Assembly: GCA_937981995.1 (NCBI GenBank)
Contig: CALJNC010000079.1
Span: 1-51,003, forward strand
Direction: 5' to 3'
DNA length: 51,003 nt
DNA from: an uncultured Chitinophagaceae bacterium
Lineage (GTDB): Bacteria; Bacteroidota; Bacteroidia; Chitinophagales; Chitinophagaceae
Shown: positions 34,608 through 44,486 of the stretch, in pieces
Layout: every line of letters starts with the position of its first letter
Numbering within the stretch: position 1 is the stretch's first letter
Made by a program: the position numbers and the translations under genes
Notes under the pieces: model-generated
The model's database searches: none
The model's input: the letters and a program-made list of their open reading frames with translations, nothing else
Told to the model about the DNA's origin: nothing

Positions 34608-37458
34608 AAGGGATGTTTATCAATACTGTATTTTTAAATTCATTATTCTCAGCGTTCTTAATAATATCTACTGCATATTTCTGGTTGTGTATTTTAGATA
34701 ATACTTCAAATCTCTTTTTAATATTTTTAAGTGCTGATTGACTACCGCTTTTATTGTTTGATTTATCAAAACCTGCGCCATTGTCCATTACTTCAATCTC
34801 AACACTGTCTTCATTTTCTGATATATTGATTATTATTTTACCTTCAAGTCCTTGCAATGGAATAATGCCATGCTTAACTGAGTTTTCTACTAAGGGTTGT
34901 ATACTTAAGGGGGGCAATTTTACATCGCTGCTTACCAACGTATCTTCTATATTTATTTTAAAAGTAAGTGTTTGGTTCAGTCTTAAGTTTTCTAACTCAA
35001 GATAATTGGTAACTAGTGTCAACTCATCTTCTAATGAGATAAGTTCTGATTTTACGTTTTCCATATTCTGACGGACTAAATCAGAAAACACAACCAAATA
35101 GTTGTCAGCGTCATCCTTGTTTTTTCTAATAAGACTTTGAATACTATTTAAGGAGTTAAAGATGAAGTGAGGGTTCATAAGTGCATTGAGTGCTTTAAAT
35201 TCATTGCTCAGATTTTTCTTTTCAATTTCTTTTTCTGTAAGGAGTCTTTTTTGTTTTTTGAGTCGCAGGTAACTTGTAATAAGAAAGGTAGAGAGAATTA
35301 ATAAGATAATTAATGCTAGGATAAACCATAATCTAAAATAGAAAGGTGCTTGTACTTTTAAATCAACGGTTACAATATTAGAGAAGGTTTTTTCATTTAC
35401 CGCCGCTCTAAATAGTATGTCATACGTACCCCAATTATGATTAAGAAGTTCAATTTGAGGTTTTGTAGTATTAATCCAAACAGTATCCTTACTATTTTTA
35501 GAATTAATAGCGTACTGATAACTCACGTGACTTCCAATTTTTCCTAGTACTTGATAATTAATGTAAATTCTTTGCCTATCGGCGTATTTAATAAATGCAG
35601 TATTGTCTGAGGCAAGTAATTTGTTGGATTCGTTTACTATATTTTGAAGTGTTACAATAGGATGCCATTCCTTTATGGCTATAGAATCTATTAAAAATAC
35701 CTGAGTTGAATTATCAATAGTAACATATAAGTTTGTTGAGTCAGAATGAATATTGGTTAAAGAAACATCAGAAAGCGGCGTACGGAGTTTACTAATTACG
35801 TACTTATTGTTTCTTTTACTTATCAAGCGATTTACGTCATTATTATCTCGTATAAAAAACGAGCTAGCCGATATTTTTTTTAAATTTTTTAGATCGTATT
35901 TTAAAAAAATCTCAGCGATTGAAGTAGTGTCATTTGAAGAAAAATCGTCAATTTTATAGAGTTTAAAGTCAGTATAATTTATAAAGAAGAGATCCTTTTT
36001 TATAATGCAGGTTTTGTAGGGGACTATCTTTTCTGGTAAAGGGACTCTTATAAGTGTATCTTTTTGGTATCTAAAAATTCCACCCTCACCATAAGACCAT
36101 AATTTTTTACCACTTTGCAAAAAACCAAAAAGCGTGCTACCTGTTCCGCTTGTATCTATCTTATGGCCGTTATAGTCGTATGTGTATATATTGTAACGGT
36201 CTCTTATAAAAATATGATCATTTGTTAAGTAAATTTCTTTAGTAGGATGTTTGTCTTCTAGAATAAGCTTTGTTTCCCCAGATTTTATATCTAATTCATA
36301 TACTCCGTCTTGTATCTTGCTAAGGAAAAACTTATTCTTAAATCGTTTTAGTTGGTTAAATTTTTTATTCGTTGAAATATTTACCGGTGGGGTGTTGCTT
36401 TCTTCTGCACGAATTCTATTTTCTTGGTCTATTAAATAAGTTGTTGTGTTGTCTTTAGCAATTAATTTAGTTTTATATGCTAAGGATTTATTTGCCGTTG
36501 TTTTTTTTGTAAATACATGAATTCCTGTGTGGGAGCTAGCGTATAAATTGTTGTATTGATCTTTGCCCAAACCGGTAATGAATTCTCCAGAAAGCTTTCG
36601 AGTCTTGTTCTTGTTTTTTTCAAATACAAGCCCATCTTGGTAAGCCAGTACATCAAAATCATCAAGGCGTACTTTAGCCATGAATGTTTTATGCTTATCA
36701 ATCTGGATTGGATAAAATGTAGGGGTTAAATTATACATACCATAACTAGTTCTTAGAGTATTACGTTCTAAATTATTATGGGTAGAGAATACTCCAAATA
36801 CGAATGCATTTAGTTTGTTTAAACTTAGTACGGTATCTGCCCTATTATTATGCCATGAAATTATGTTACTAGTAACTTTTTCCCCCTTATGAGTAACTTC
36901 TAATGTATAAATTAGTTCGTCGTTAAAAAAACAGATTTGTTTCATGCTATCAAGCTGGGGTAAAATTTCTTTAACTACTTTGTCTTTACGGCATCTATGA
37001 TATGTATTTCCGGTCATGTCATGAAGTATAATAAGACTTGAATCTTTTTTGCTAATAAAAAACGTACGAATAAAACCACTAGACTTATCTACGGTAGGTA
37101 TAAAGTCACAATTATTGGCGTTATAAAATTTATCATTTTTAAAAAAGCTCAATTGGCCGTTGTATGATGCAAACCATATTCTTCCCCATTTATCTTCGAT
37201 GCAATGAAAAATATCATTATCAGCTAAGCCATCTTTCATAGTAAAAACTTCCATGCCTATGCCGTTATACCTTACAACGCCCGCTTCGGTACAAAACCAC
37301 ATAAAGTTTTTTGAGTCTTTAAAAACGTTATATATATGATTGGTTGGCAAACCATCATCGGTCGTAAGCTTTGTGATGTCATAATCTTGTGCTATTGAAC
37401 TAGTAGCAGCCAATAAAAAAAAAGAAATTATAAACAGGAAAGAAGCTTTAGTGCGCAA
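34600..37458 (-). CDS. LytS-type sensor histidine kinase with beta-propeller sensor
   Basis: A 952-residue kinase: signal peptide, a two-component-regulator propeller (starting YDITKLTTDDGLPTNHIYNVFKD, with blades such as NIYTYDYNGH), a Y_Y_Y beta-sandwich (about 630-695), one TM helix (about 705-730), a short coiled coil and the His_kinase domain MNPHFIFNSLNSIQSLI with phospho-accepting H764. The ATPase end has SIQPLVENSVKHGI and MDNGAGFD. Such propeller kinases sense extracellular ligands. Its stop overlaps the ATG of the LytTR regulator. Confidence 0.95.
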   Translation of the reverse strand: MRTKASFLFIISFFLLAATSSIAQDYDITKLTTDDGLPTNHIYNVFKDSKNFMWFCTEAGVVRYNGIGMEVFTMKDGLADNDIFHCIEDKWGRIWFASYNGQLSFFKNDKFYNANNCDFIPTVDKSSGFIRTFFISKKDSSLIILHDMTGNTYHRCRKDKVVKEILPQLDSMKQICFFNDELIYTLEVTHKGEKVTSNIISWHNNRADTVLSLNKLNAFVFGVFSTHNNLERNTLRTSYGMYNLTPTFYPIQIDKHKTFMAKVRLDDFDVLAYQDGLVFEKNKNKTRKLSGEFITGLGKDQYNNLYASSHTGIHVFTKKTTANKSLAYKTKLIAKDNTTTYLIDQENRIRAEESNTPPVNISTNKKFNQLKRFKNKFFLSKIQDGVYELDIKSGETKLILEDKHPTKEIYLTNDHIFIRDRYNIYTYDYNGHKIDTSGTGSTLFGFLQSGKKLWSYGEGGIFRYQKDTLIRVPLPEKIVPYKTCIIKKDLFFINYTDFKLYKIDDFSSNDTTSIAEIFLKYDLKNLKKISASSFFIRDNNDVNRLISKRNNKYVISKLRTPLSDVSLTNIHSDSTNLYVTIDNSTQVFLIDSIAIKEWHPIVTLQNIVNESNKLLASDNTAFIKYADRQRIYINYQVLGKIGSHVSYQYAINSKNSKDTVWINTTKPQIELLNHNWGTYDILFRAAVNEKTFSNIVTVDLKVQAPFYFRLWFILALIILLILSTFLITSYLRLKKQKRLLTEKEIEKKNLSNEFKALNALMNPHFIFNSLNSIQSLIRKNKDDADNYLVVFSDLVRQNMENVKSELISLEDELTLVTNYLELENLRLNQTLTFKINIEDTLVSSDVKLPPLSIQPLVENSVKHGIIPLQGLEGKIIINISENEDSVEIEVMDNGAGFDKSNNKSGSQSALKNIKKRFEVLSKIHNQKYAVDIIKNAENNEFKNTVLINIPYE

Positions 37459-37544
37459 TGAGGTGTTTTAGATATACTAAGATAAAAAGGATTAAGTGTA
37501 AAAGATATTTTTTACAGTTTAAAAATTATTCTGCATCGAATATG

Positions 37545-37578
37545 AAAAGGGCTACCTAATTAAACTAGCCCATTTTTT
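37545..37578 (-). terminator. Terminator of the DUF4349 lipoprotein gene
   Basis: A stem GGGCTA / TAGCCC (extended by A-T pairs on both sides) with an 11-base loop lies just beyond the minus-strand stop at 37580 and is followed on that strand by TTTTCAT. The tail is short, so strength is moderate. Confidence 0.65.
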
Positions 37579-37579
37579 A

Positions 37580-38419
37580 CTACGCGGTTTTTAAGTGATA
37601 CTTTCTCACAAAAAACAAACCCAATCCGATCAATAACAAAATAGGCCAAACAGTTACCAAGGCCAAAATAATATCAGAACAAATGTGCCAACCTTTTACT
37701 GCAGCATTTGCAAATCCAATATGTAAAGGCGTTCGATAATTTTTAGCAGATATTGTAGTTGCAGATTTATAATAAGGAGCCGCTGTCATTTGAATATCAA
37801 ACCAAAGGTATTTTGTTTTGTAATTCATTTTAGCCGCAAGCGCTTTTGCTTTTATAGCGTTCATTGAAGTATTGTTATCATAGTATATATTTTTGCTATT
37901 TCCTTTGCGATGTTGTGCCTTACCAGATTTAGAATACACATTGGCTACTTCTTTTTTCTCCCATAGGTTTTCGGTTATATCATCATCGTGAATTTGTAAT
38001 GAAGAAATAGTAGCATTTGAATTAAGCACATAGTTGATAAAACTATCTGCCTTAGCAATTGGTACCCGTACAGATAATTTTCCTTGCGCGACAATTTTTT
38101 CCACTACCACACTACTATCTATAGTTTTTTGATAACTATCTTCTTTATAGGTTTCATTATTTATTTCATAATTGTATACGTAGCCTTTAATAGGTTTGAG
38201 AAATGTTTTTAGGTTGATTATAGCTTTTTCTAAATGATCTACCTTCAAGCTAATATTAGCTGTTTTTACTACCTTTCGCTTGTCTTCATCATATTCAGCT
38301 TCCGCGCTGGAGTAAGAATCTGATAAAGACGAGGAGGCATGATTTATATCAGATTGACAAGATGTAAATGCTATGGCTAAGGTTATAATACTCAATACAA
38401 TTAGGGAAATTCTTTTCAT
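37580..38419 (-). CDS. DUF4349 family lipoprotein
   Basis: A 279-residue lipoprotein (lipobox FTSC, C21). Residues about 48-245 match DUF4349: KVVKTANISLKVDHLEKAI, a central VRVPIAKADSFINYV..., and the helix-strand end, followed by a C-terminal TM helix (about 255-272) and a basic tail. The usual RxxR..tv..L central helices appear shortened. Its cellular role is unknown. It is a single gene, ended by a hairpin, and divergent from valS. Confidence 0.85.
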   Translation of the reverse strand: MKRISLIVLSIITLAIAFTSCQSDINHASSSLSDSYSSAEAEYDEDKRKVVKTANISLKVDHLEKAIINLKTFLKPIKGYVYNYEINNETYKEDSYQKTIDSSVVVEKIVAQGKLSVRVPIAKADSFINYVLNSNATISSLQIHDDDITENLWEKKEVANVYSKSGKAQHRKGNSKNIYYDNNTSMNAIKAKALAAKMNYKTKYLWFDIQMTAAPYYKSATTISAKNYRTPLHIGFANAAVKGWHICSDIILALVTVWPILLLIGLGLFFVRKYHLKTA

Positions 38420-38567
38420 GATTCTATTTTACTATTAATCCCTTCTTTAGATTGATGGTAACCAACATGAGCTGTTAAGAAAATTGCAAGAAAAACCTAA
38501 GGGAATCAAATTTTAAGAACTTCCTAAAAAATACTCACGACTTACTACACACTACTTACGACTATCT

Positions 38568-38575
38568 TACTTTTA
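38568..38575 (+). promoter_or_regulatory. Probable -7 promoter box of valS (TACTTTTA)
   Basis: Seven of eight positions match TAnnTTTG (last base A). It ends 7 bases before the valS start codon, the same spacing as at other genes in the window. Confidence 0.45.
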
Positions 38576-38582
38576 CAGCCTC

Positions 38583-41213
38583 ATGAGTTTAGCAAAAAAT
38601 TATTCACCGCAGGATAGTGAAAATAAGTGGTACAAGCATTGGAATGAGCAAGGGTATTTCAACTCTTCTCCTAATGATAAAGATGCATATACCATAGTTA
38701 TGCCACCACCCAATGTCACGGGTATATTACACATGGGTCATGCCTTGAATAATTCTGTACAGGATGTACTAATTCGCTTTGCAAAACTCCGTGGATATAA
38801 TACGTGTTGGGTGCCAGGTACCGATCATGCTTCGATTGCTACGGAAGCAAAAGTGGTGGCGATGCTTAAAGAAAAAGGCATTGACAAAAACAATTTGAGC
38901 CGTGAGGAATTTTTAGAACATGCCTTTGAATGGAAAGAAAAGTATGGTGGTATTATTTTGCAGCAGCTTAAAAAACTAGGTTGCTCTTTAGATTGGAATC
39001 GTGTAAACTTTACAATGGACGATCATTATTATGATGCTGTAATAGATGTATTCATTGATTTATTTAATAAAGGAAAAATTTACCGCGGGGTAAAAATGAT
39101 TAATTGGGACCCAAGCGCCAAGACCGCTTTGAGCGATGAAGAGGTCGTGCATAAGCAAGTAAATTCTAAATTGGTTTACATTAACTACCCAATGGTTGAT
39201 GATCCAAGCAAGCACATGACTATTGCAACGGTAAGGCCAGAGACCATCTTGGGAGATGTAGCCATAGCAGTACATCCAGAAGATGAACGTTATAAAGGTT
39301 TAGTAGGCAAGAAATGTTTGGTGCCTTTAATTAATAGAGAAATTCCAATTATAGCCGATGATTATATTGATATTGAATTTGGTACGGGTTGTTTGAAAGT
39401 AACACCGGCGCATGATATTAATGATTTTAATATTGGTCAAAAACATAATCTAGAAACGATTGATACTCTTAATGAAGACGGCACAATGAGCGAAGCGGCT
39501 CAGCTTTATATAGGGCAAGATCGTTTTGATGTACGTAAGCAAATTGTAAAAGATTTAGAAGAAAAAGGTTTTGTAACTAAAGTAGAAGATTATCAAAACC
39601 AAGTTGGTTTTAGTGAACGAACTGATGCAGTAATCGAGCCAAGATTAAGTATGCAATGGTGGTGTGATATGAAGGACATGGCCAAACCAGCTTTGGATGT
39701 GGTAATGAATGATGAAGTAAAATTTTATCCTGCTAAGTTTAAGAATACCTATAAGCATTGGATGGATGGCGATAATATTAGAGACTGGTGCATTAGCCGT
39801 CAGCTTTGGTGGGGACAGCGCATACCAGCTTATTATGATAATGCAGGTAATATGGCAATCGCAAAATCACAAGAAGAAGCCTACGAACAATTAAGAATTA
39901 AAAATTCAGCATTAAGCATTGACCAGGTCCATCAGGACGAGGATGTTTTGGATACTTGGTTCTCTTCTTGGTTGTGGCCGTTAGAAGTTTTTGAATGGAA
40001 TAAAAACAAAGAGCAAAATGGTGATGTAGATTATTATTATCCAACAGCAACTTTAGTTACCGCGCCGGATATTATTTTCTTCTGGGTGGCGCGAATGATT
40101 ATGGCGGGTATGGAATACAAAAAAGCTATCCCATTTAAACAAGTTTATTTTACAGGTATCGTACGCGATGGTCAAGGCCGTAAAATGAGTAAGCAATTAG
40201 GCAACTCGCCTGATTTATTAGGCCTGATAGAAAAGCATGGAGCAGATACCGTGCGCTTTGGGGTAATGATAGCAGCGCCTGCAGGTAATGATATTTTGTT
40301 TGATGAAAGCGGTATAGAACAAGGTGAAAAGTTTATCAATAAAATTTGGAATGCACTGAAGCTTTTAAAAATGTTTGAGGAGAAAGTAGGTGATGCTGAT
40401 ACCATTGATGCCTCATTTGCTAATGCATGGTTTGCCAATAATTTAGAAGCAGTAAAGGCAGATGTAGAAGCTGACCTAAAACAATTTAAATTAAGCGAAG
40501 CCTTAAAGAAAATTTACTCTTTGATTTGGAATGATTACTGTTCTTGGTATTTAGAATTTATAAAACCGAGTAGAGAAGGTCATATTTCTGAGGCGACTTT
40601 AGCGCAAGCAAAAAATTATTTAGAAGAACTTTTAAAACTGTTGCACCCATTCATGCCTTTTGCTACGGAAGAAATGTATCATTTAGTAAATGAAAGAGCA
40701 GCAGGGCATGATTTGATGGTTGAGACTTTAGAACCAGCAAAAGAAGCAGATCAAAGCGTAGTAGAAGCAGGTGCTTTATTACAAATGATTGTTACACAAG
40801 TACGTGACGCTCGGGTAAAAAATAAATTGAAATATACAAACGAAATTGAAATACACTTTGCTGATAATAAAAAGGAAAAACTACAAGCCTTTGAAAGTTT
40901 ATTAGCAAGCCAAGTAAATGCAGGCGCAATACATTACACAAGTGAAGATGTAAACGGAATCAATTTTGTAGTAAAAGATATTCAAGGTGTGATTACTTCT
41001 GATGTAGAAATTGACTCAACAGCACAGCTTGAGCAATTAAATAAAGACTTAGCCCAAGCAAAAGGTTTCCTAGTTTCTGTAGAGAAGAAATTGGGCAACG
41101 AACGTTTTGTACAAAATGCTAAACCAGAAATAGTAGATATAGAGCGCAAGAAAAAAGCTGACGCAGAAGAGAAGATTAAACTCTTGGAAGAGAGTATTGC
41201 AAGTTTGGGGTAA
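38583..41213 (+). CDS. valS: Valyl-tRNA synthetase
   Basis: An 876-residue class I synthetase charging tRNA-Val. The HIGH motif is in NVTGILHMGHAL (50-53) and KMSKS appears as KMSKQ (K534-K537). The editing domain has TVRPETILGDVAIAVHP and a GTGCLKVTPAHD motif. WWCISRQLWWGQRIP is represented by DWCISRQLWWGQ, and the C-terminal coiled coil (about 815-876) is complete. Length and order are normal. The stop shares a base with the next ATG (TAATG). Confidence 0.97.
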   Translation: MSLAKNYSPQDSENKWYKHWNEQGYFNSSPNDKDAYTIVMPPPNVTGILHMGHALNNSVQDVLIRFAKLRGYNTCWVPGTDHASIATEAKVVAMLKEKGIDKNNLSREEFLEHAFEWKEKYGGIILQQLKKLGCSLDWNRVNFTMDDHYYDAVIDVFIDLFNKGKIYRGVKMINWDPSAKTALSDEEVVHKQVNSKLVYINYPMVDDPSKHMTIATVRPETILGDVAIAVHPEDERYKGLVGKKCLVPLINREIPIIADDYIDIEFGTGCLKVTPAHDINDFNIGQKHNLETIDTLNEDGTMSEAAQLYIGQDRFDVRKQIVKDLEEKGFVTKVEDYQNQVGFSERTDAVIEPRLSMQWWCDMKDMAKPALDVVMNDEVKFYPAKFKNTYKHWMDGDNIRDWCISRQLWWGQRIPAYYDNAGNMAIAKSQEEAYEQLRIKNSALSIDQVHQDEDVLDTWFSSWLWPLEVFEWNKNKEQNGDVDYYYPTATLVTAPDIIFFWVARMIMAGMEYKKAIPFKQVYFTGIVRDGQGRKMSKQLGNSPDLLGLIEKHGADTVRFGVMIAAPAGNDILFDESGIEQGEKFINKIWNALKLLKMFEEKVGDADTIDASFANAWFANNLEAVKADVEADLKQFKLSEALKKIYSLIWNDYCSWYLEFIKPSREGHISEATLAQAKNYLEELLKLLHPFMPFATEEMYHLVNERAAGHDLMVETLEPAKEADQSVVEAGALLQMIVTQVRDARVKNKLKYTNEIEIHFADNKKEKLQAFESLLASQVNAGAIHYTSEDVNGINFVVKDIQGVITSDVEIDSTAQLEQLNKDLAQAKGFLVSVEKKLGNERFVQNAKPEIVDIERKKKADAEEKIKLLEESIASLG

Positions 41214-41590
41214 TGAAAGGAAGTTTGCTTGGCACTTGGTTGTGGAATTTACAAGTTGGAGGTCTATTATGTTTGTTGTTGAGTCCTCTGTTTTTTCATG
41301 GTTGGGAAAGTTTTGGAGCAAGTTTTTGGCCCACATTTTTAGCAATTTTAGTATTTCCTGCTGTTATAGCATCTCCTTTAATTCTTTTCTCTAAAAAGTT
41401 GATTCGTCAATCGTTGAAATTATTCAAGATAGTTTATTGGTCTTTTACAGTTGCAATAAGTCTCGTTTTTTGCTCAGTTTTTTCATATGACTTTGATGAA
41501 ATTCTTACTTTTATTGTAATTTATGTGTTGGTTGGTAATGTTGTATTTTATAGAATCATGGATATAAAGTTGTGGAACCTTAAACAATAG
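41213..41590 (+). CDS. Small polytopic membrane protein
   Basis: A 125-residue protein with four hydrophobic segments (about 12-30, 35-53, 68-88, 95-115). It starts with the last base of the valS stop codon, so it may be translated by re-initiation. No family recognised. Compact overlap and hydrophobic pattern support a real gene. Confidence 0.6.
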   Translation: MKGSLLGTWLWNLQVGGLLCLLLSPLFFHGWESFGASFWPTFLAILVFPAVIASPLILFSKKLIRQSLKLFKIVYWSFTVAISLVFCSVFSYDFDEILTFIVIYVLVGNVVFYRIMDIKLWNLKQ

Positions 41591-41677
41591 TACATTCTAT
41601 CTTGACTTAGTCTTAAAACATTTAGTTAAACACCAATATACCATTTCATTTTTCTGTAATTTAGTAGTCTTAATTTT

Positions 41678-42127
41678 ATGCGCGCATTTTCTACATTTAT
41701 AATATTCGTAATTGGCTTTCTTGCTTTATCGGCTTTTACGCCTGAGGGCAAAAAGAGTGTACCTAAACTGCAAACTTATTTTGCCTGTAAGCAAAATGGT
41801 AAAATTGCAGTAAGTGCCGAGCAGTTTTTACAGAATATCAAACAACCATTTTGCGCAAAAGATTCTTTAGATAGCCTGTATGAAGTGGTTAAGTTTGATA
41901 TGATTTATGCCGAGACGGGCTTGTACCAAGATTCTTCAGGTCTGCCTATTGTTCATACAGATTACTCTTATGGAACCTTTCAAGGGGATAAGGTAGACGA
42001 TGCTTGGGCAAAGGTCTTCCAGGACCACATTTATAAAGGCGATACGATTCGTTTTAAAAATATATTGGTTAAAGGTGCTGATAAACGTACCTATCGTTCT
42101 AGTAATATTGAGCTAGTGATACGTTAG
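41678..42127 (+). CDS. Secreted protein resembling the C-terminal domain of GldM
   Basis: A 149-residue exported protein with a signal peptide (cleavage near SAFT). The second half, YEVVKFDMIY...TFQGDKVDDAW...HIYKGDTIRFKNILVKGADKRTYRSS, follows the pattern of the GldM C-terminal domain (strand, long gap, helix, then FxxIxxxGxDxxxR), a beta fold of the T9SS core. Alone and without the other GldM domains it cannot be a motor subunit. The fold assignment is by eye and moderate. Confidence 0.6.
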   Translation: MRAFSTFIIFVIGFLALSAFTPEGKKSVPKLQTYFACKQNGKIAVSAEQFLQNIKQPFCAKDSLDSLYEVVKFDMIYAETGLYQDSSGLPIVHTDYSYGTFQGDKVDDAWAKVFQDHIYKGDTIRFKNILVKGADKRTYRSSNIELVIR

Positions 42128-42146
42128 ATTATCCTTCCACTCGTCT

Positions 42147-42154
42147 TACTTTTG
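42147..42154 (+). promoter_or_regulatory. Bacteroidota -7 promoter box (TACTTTTG)
   Basis: Exact TAnnTTTG match ending 11 bases before the ATG at 42166. No clear -33 element. Confidence 0.5.
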
Positions 42155-42165
42155 CATTTCTTAAT

Positions 42166-42777
42166 ATGAAAGCATTTTTTAAGGCAATTAGCATTATTTT
42201 TCATCCTGTTTTTTTGACTACTATGGGCATGGCTTATATTGTATTTGTAAGTCAAAACCCAGCCTTAGATGTACCAGTTGGCAAAGAGGTTCAATGGCTA
42301 TTAATTACATTCTACAGCACCATGTTTATGCCTTTGTTTGTGGTTTTTCTGCTTTGGAAATTAAAGTTTATACAATCATTTGAAATGAAAACAGTGAAAG
42401 AACGATACGTCCCTTTAATCGTATGTATGAGTTTTTATTTTTGGGTATTTTGGATTTTTCATTTGACACTCGGCGCATCGCCTTGGATTAAAACTTTTTT
42501 ACTAGCTAGTTTCATTACAATGGTGTTTCTTTTTTTAGTTACTATTTTCAATAAAATTAGTTTGCATGTAGGTGCAATTTCAGGTGTTACAGCTTACGCA
42601 TTATTACTTAATATTAGTACGGGTTTTCAGGATGTACTTTTTCTTATGGCATCGATTGTAATTTTTGCTTTGATTGTATTATCTCGTATAAATTTGAAAG
42701 CGCATACTACGCAACAGTTAGTTATGGGAGGTGTTTTAGGATCTTTGGCTAGCATCATTGCATTTTTTATTTTTTAA
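42166..42777 (+). CDS. Membrane protein of PAP2 phosphatase type, divergent
   Basis: A 203-residue polytopic protein with six hydrophobic segments. Three short motifs sit in the order of PAP2 phosphatases: KTVKERYVP (like KxxxxxxRP), SLHVGAISG (like SGH) and a later SRINLKAHTTQQLVMGGVLG (like SRxxxxxHxxxDxxxG), where the Arg is present but the usual Asp is not. PAP2 enzymes remove phosphate from lipid phosphates such as undecaprenyl pyrophosphate. Activity is uncertain. The downstream gene starts 10 bases later. Confidence 0.7.
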   Translation: MKAFFKAISIIFHPVFLTTMGMAYIVFVSQNPALDVPVGKEVQWLLITFYSTMFMPLFVVFLLWKLKFIQSFEMKTVKERYVPLIVCMSFYFWVFWIFHLTLGASPWIKTFLLASFITMVFLFLVTIFNKISLHVGAISGVTAYALLLNISTGFQDVLFLMASIVIFALIVLSRINLKAHTTQQLVMGGVLGSLASIIAFFIF

Positions 42778-42787
42778 ACTATTTTTT

Positions 42788-43507
42788 ATGAGTAAGATTG
42801 ATATTAGTACTTGTTATTCACCCGCCTTATTACCACTTTTTGATTTTTCAGAATGTTTAGTGGTAATCATTGATATTTTTAGAGCAACATCTACTATAGC
42901 CGCTGCTATGGATAATGGAGCTGAAAAAATTATTCCGGTTGATAATGTAGAACAGTGTATTGAGCTAGGAAATGAAATACCCAATTCAATAACCGCTGGT
43001 GAGCGTAATGGTAAGGTGGTAGAAGGATTGCAATATGGTAATTCACCATCAGCATATCCGGGAGATTTTGTAAATGGTAAAACCCTTGTATTAACTACAA
43101 CCAATGGTACAAGGCTATTACATTTGGTAAAAGACGCCCCCGAGGTACTTAGCGGTTCCTTTCTTAATTTAAAAGCAACGGCTGACTATATAAAAGCACA
43201 AAACAAGAATGTATTATTAGCCTGTGCATCTTGGAAAGATCGTTTCAATTTAGAGGACACTTTATTTGCAGGTGCCCTTTATCAAGCTTTAGGAGATGCG
43301 GCAACTACAATCTGTGATTCTACTATTGGCGCATCTGCTTTATACGATACTGCTAAGGATGATTTGTTTGGCTTTTTAAAGCAAGGCTCACATTTTGCGC
43401 GCTTATCTAAGTATGGCTTGGAGGAGGATATGCGCTATTGCTGTGCTATAAATAAGCATGACAATGTAATTCGTTATGATGGTCAATCATTAATAATACC
43501 TTCGTAG
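42788..43507 (+). CDS. comB: 2-phosphosulfolactate phosphatase (ComB family)
   Basis: Start at 42788 (MSKIDISTCYSP); an in-frame ATG at 42758 would overlap the membrane protein gene and add a hydrophobic Phe-rich leader. The 239-residue protein has the ComB motifs: VIDIFRATSTIAAAM, GERNGKVVEGLQYGNSP, LVLTTTNGTR and LACASW..FNLEDTLFAGAL. ComB converts phosphosulfolactate to sulfolactate; in most bacteria the coenzyme M route is absent, so the true substrate is often unknown. The next gene begins 1 base later. Confidence 0.9.
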   Translation: MSKIDISTCYSPALLPLFDFSECLVVIIDIFRATSTIAAAMDNGAEKIIPVDNVEQCIELGNEIPNSITAGERNGKVVEGLQYGNSPSAYPGDFVNGKTLVLTTTNGTRLLHLVKDAPEVLSGSFLNLKATADYIKAQNKNVLLACASWKDRFNLEDTLFAGALYQALGDAATTICDSTIGASALYDTAKDDLFGFLKQGSHFARLSKYGLEEDMRYCCAINKHDNVIRYDGQSLIIPS

Positions 43508-43508
43508 C

Positions 43509-44486
43509 ATGCAATTCAATCTTTCGAGTCCTCCTTTTGATTCTAAGTTTAAAATTGAGCACGCTCATCATTTATTTTTTGTAGGTTCTTGTTTTTCTGA
43601 ATCTATTAGCCAATATTTTTTTGATCGAAAGTTTAGGATACAGGTAAATCCTCATGGCGTTATTTATAACCCCATAAGTATTGCCAATAGTATTGATGAA
43701 ATTGTTGCTTTACGAGATGCTAATGAAAAAGCTTTTTATAAAAAGGAAGGGAGACTACAATCTTTTAATCATCATTCTTCCATAGCGGCAGAAACTTCTG
43801 CTGGGCTAAAAGAAAGGATCCAAACTATAAACCAATCTAGTTCTGCATTTTTAAAAAAGGCTGATATTGTTTTTATAACTCTAGGTACTGCATGGGCTTA
43901 TTATCATAAGGACTTAAAGCAAATTGTAGCGAATAATTTAAAAGCGCCGTCTACATTTTTTGAGCAAAAACTTTTAAGTATTCAACAAATTACTGCAGCA
44001 CTGCGTAGAATGATAGAAAGTATTCAAACGATTAATAGTAATGCAAAAATTGTTTTTACGGTAAGTCCCGTACGACACGCAAAGCAAGGTCTGGTTGAGA
44101 ATAATAGGAGTAAAGCTCGATTGATTGAAGCGGTTCATCAATTATTAGAAGAAGAGCAAGGTTTGACTTATTTTCCTTCCTATGAGTTGGTAATTGATGT
44201 ACTGCGCGATTATCGATTTTATAAAAAAGATTTAGTGCATCCAAGTCAACTTGCTACTGATTTTGTTTGGGAGTATCTGCATACTCATTTTATTACTAGC
44301 GCAGATTATAACCTTATTGAAAAATTACATAAATTAAATTTAGCAACGCAACATAAATTGTTTAATAGTGCAGGTGAATCTTCTAAGTCTTTTATAAACA
44401 CACAACTTGATACCATTGCAGCATTGCAAAAGCAATTCCCTTACTTAGAACTAGATGGTGCTAAAAGATATTTTGAAAACCTATAG
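43509..44486 (+). CDS. GSCFA domain protein
   Basis: A 325-residue protein with the GSCFA signature at the N-terminus (HHLFFVGSCFSESISQYF) and the later blocks NPHGVIYNPISIA, TLGTAWAY, FTVSPVRH and LVHPSQLATDFVWEYL. The pattern (GS at the front, SPVRH and the DxxHPS histidine at the back) is that of SGNH-type hydrolases, so Ser and His may be catalytic. Substrate is unknown. It follows comB by 1 base, and its last 6 bases overlap the converging DUF4783 gene. Confidence 0.9.
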   Translation: MQFNLSSPPFDSKFKIEHAHHLFFVGSCFSESISQYFFDRKFRIQVNPHGVIYNPISIANSIDEIVALRDANEKAFYKKEGRLQSFNHHSSIAAETSAGLKERIQTINQSSSAFLKKADIVFITLGTAWAYYHKDLKQIVANNLKAPSTFFEQKLLSIQQITAALRRMIESIQTINSNAKIVFTVSPVRHAKQGLVENNRSKARLIEAVHQLLEEEQGLTYFPSYELVIDVLRDYRFYKKDLVHPSQLATDFVWEYLHTHFITSADYNLIEKLHKLNLATQHKLFNSAGESSKSFINTQLDTIAALQKQFPYLELDGAKRYFENL

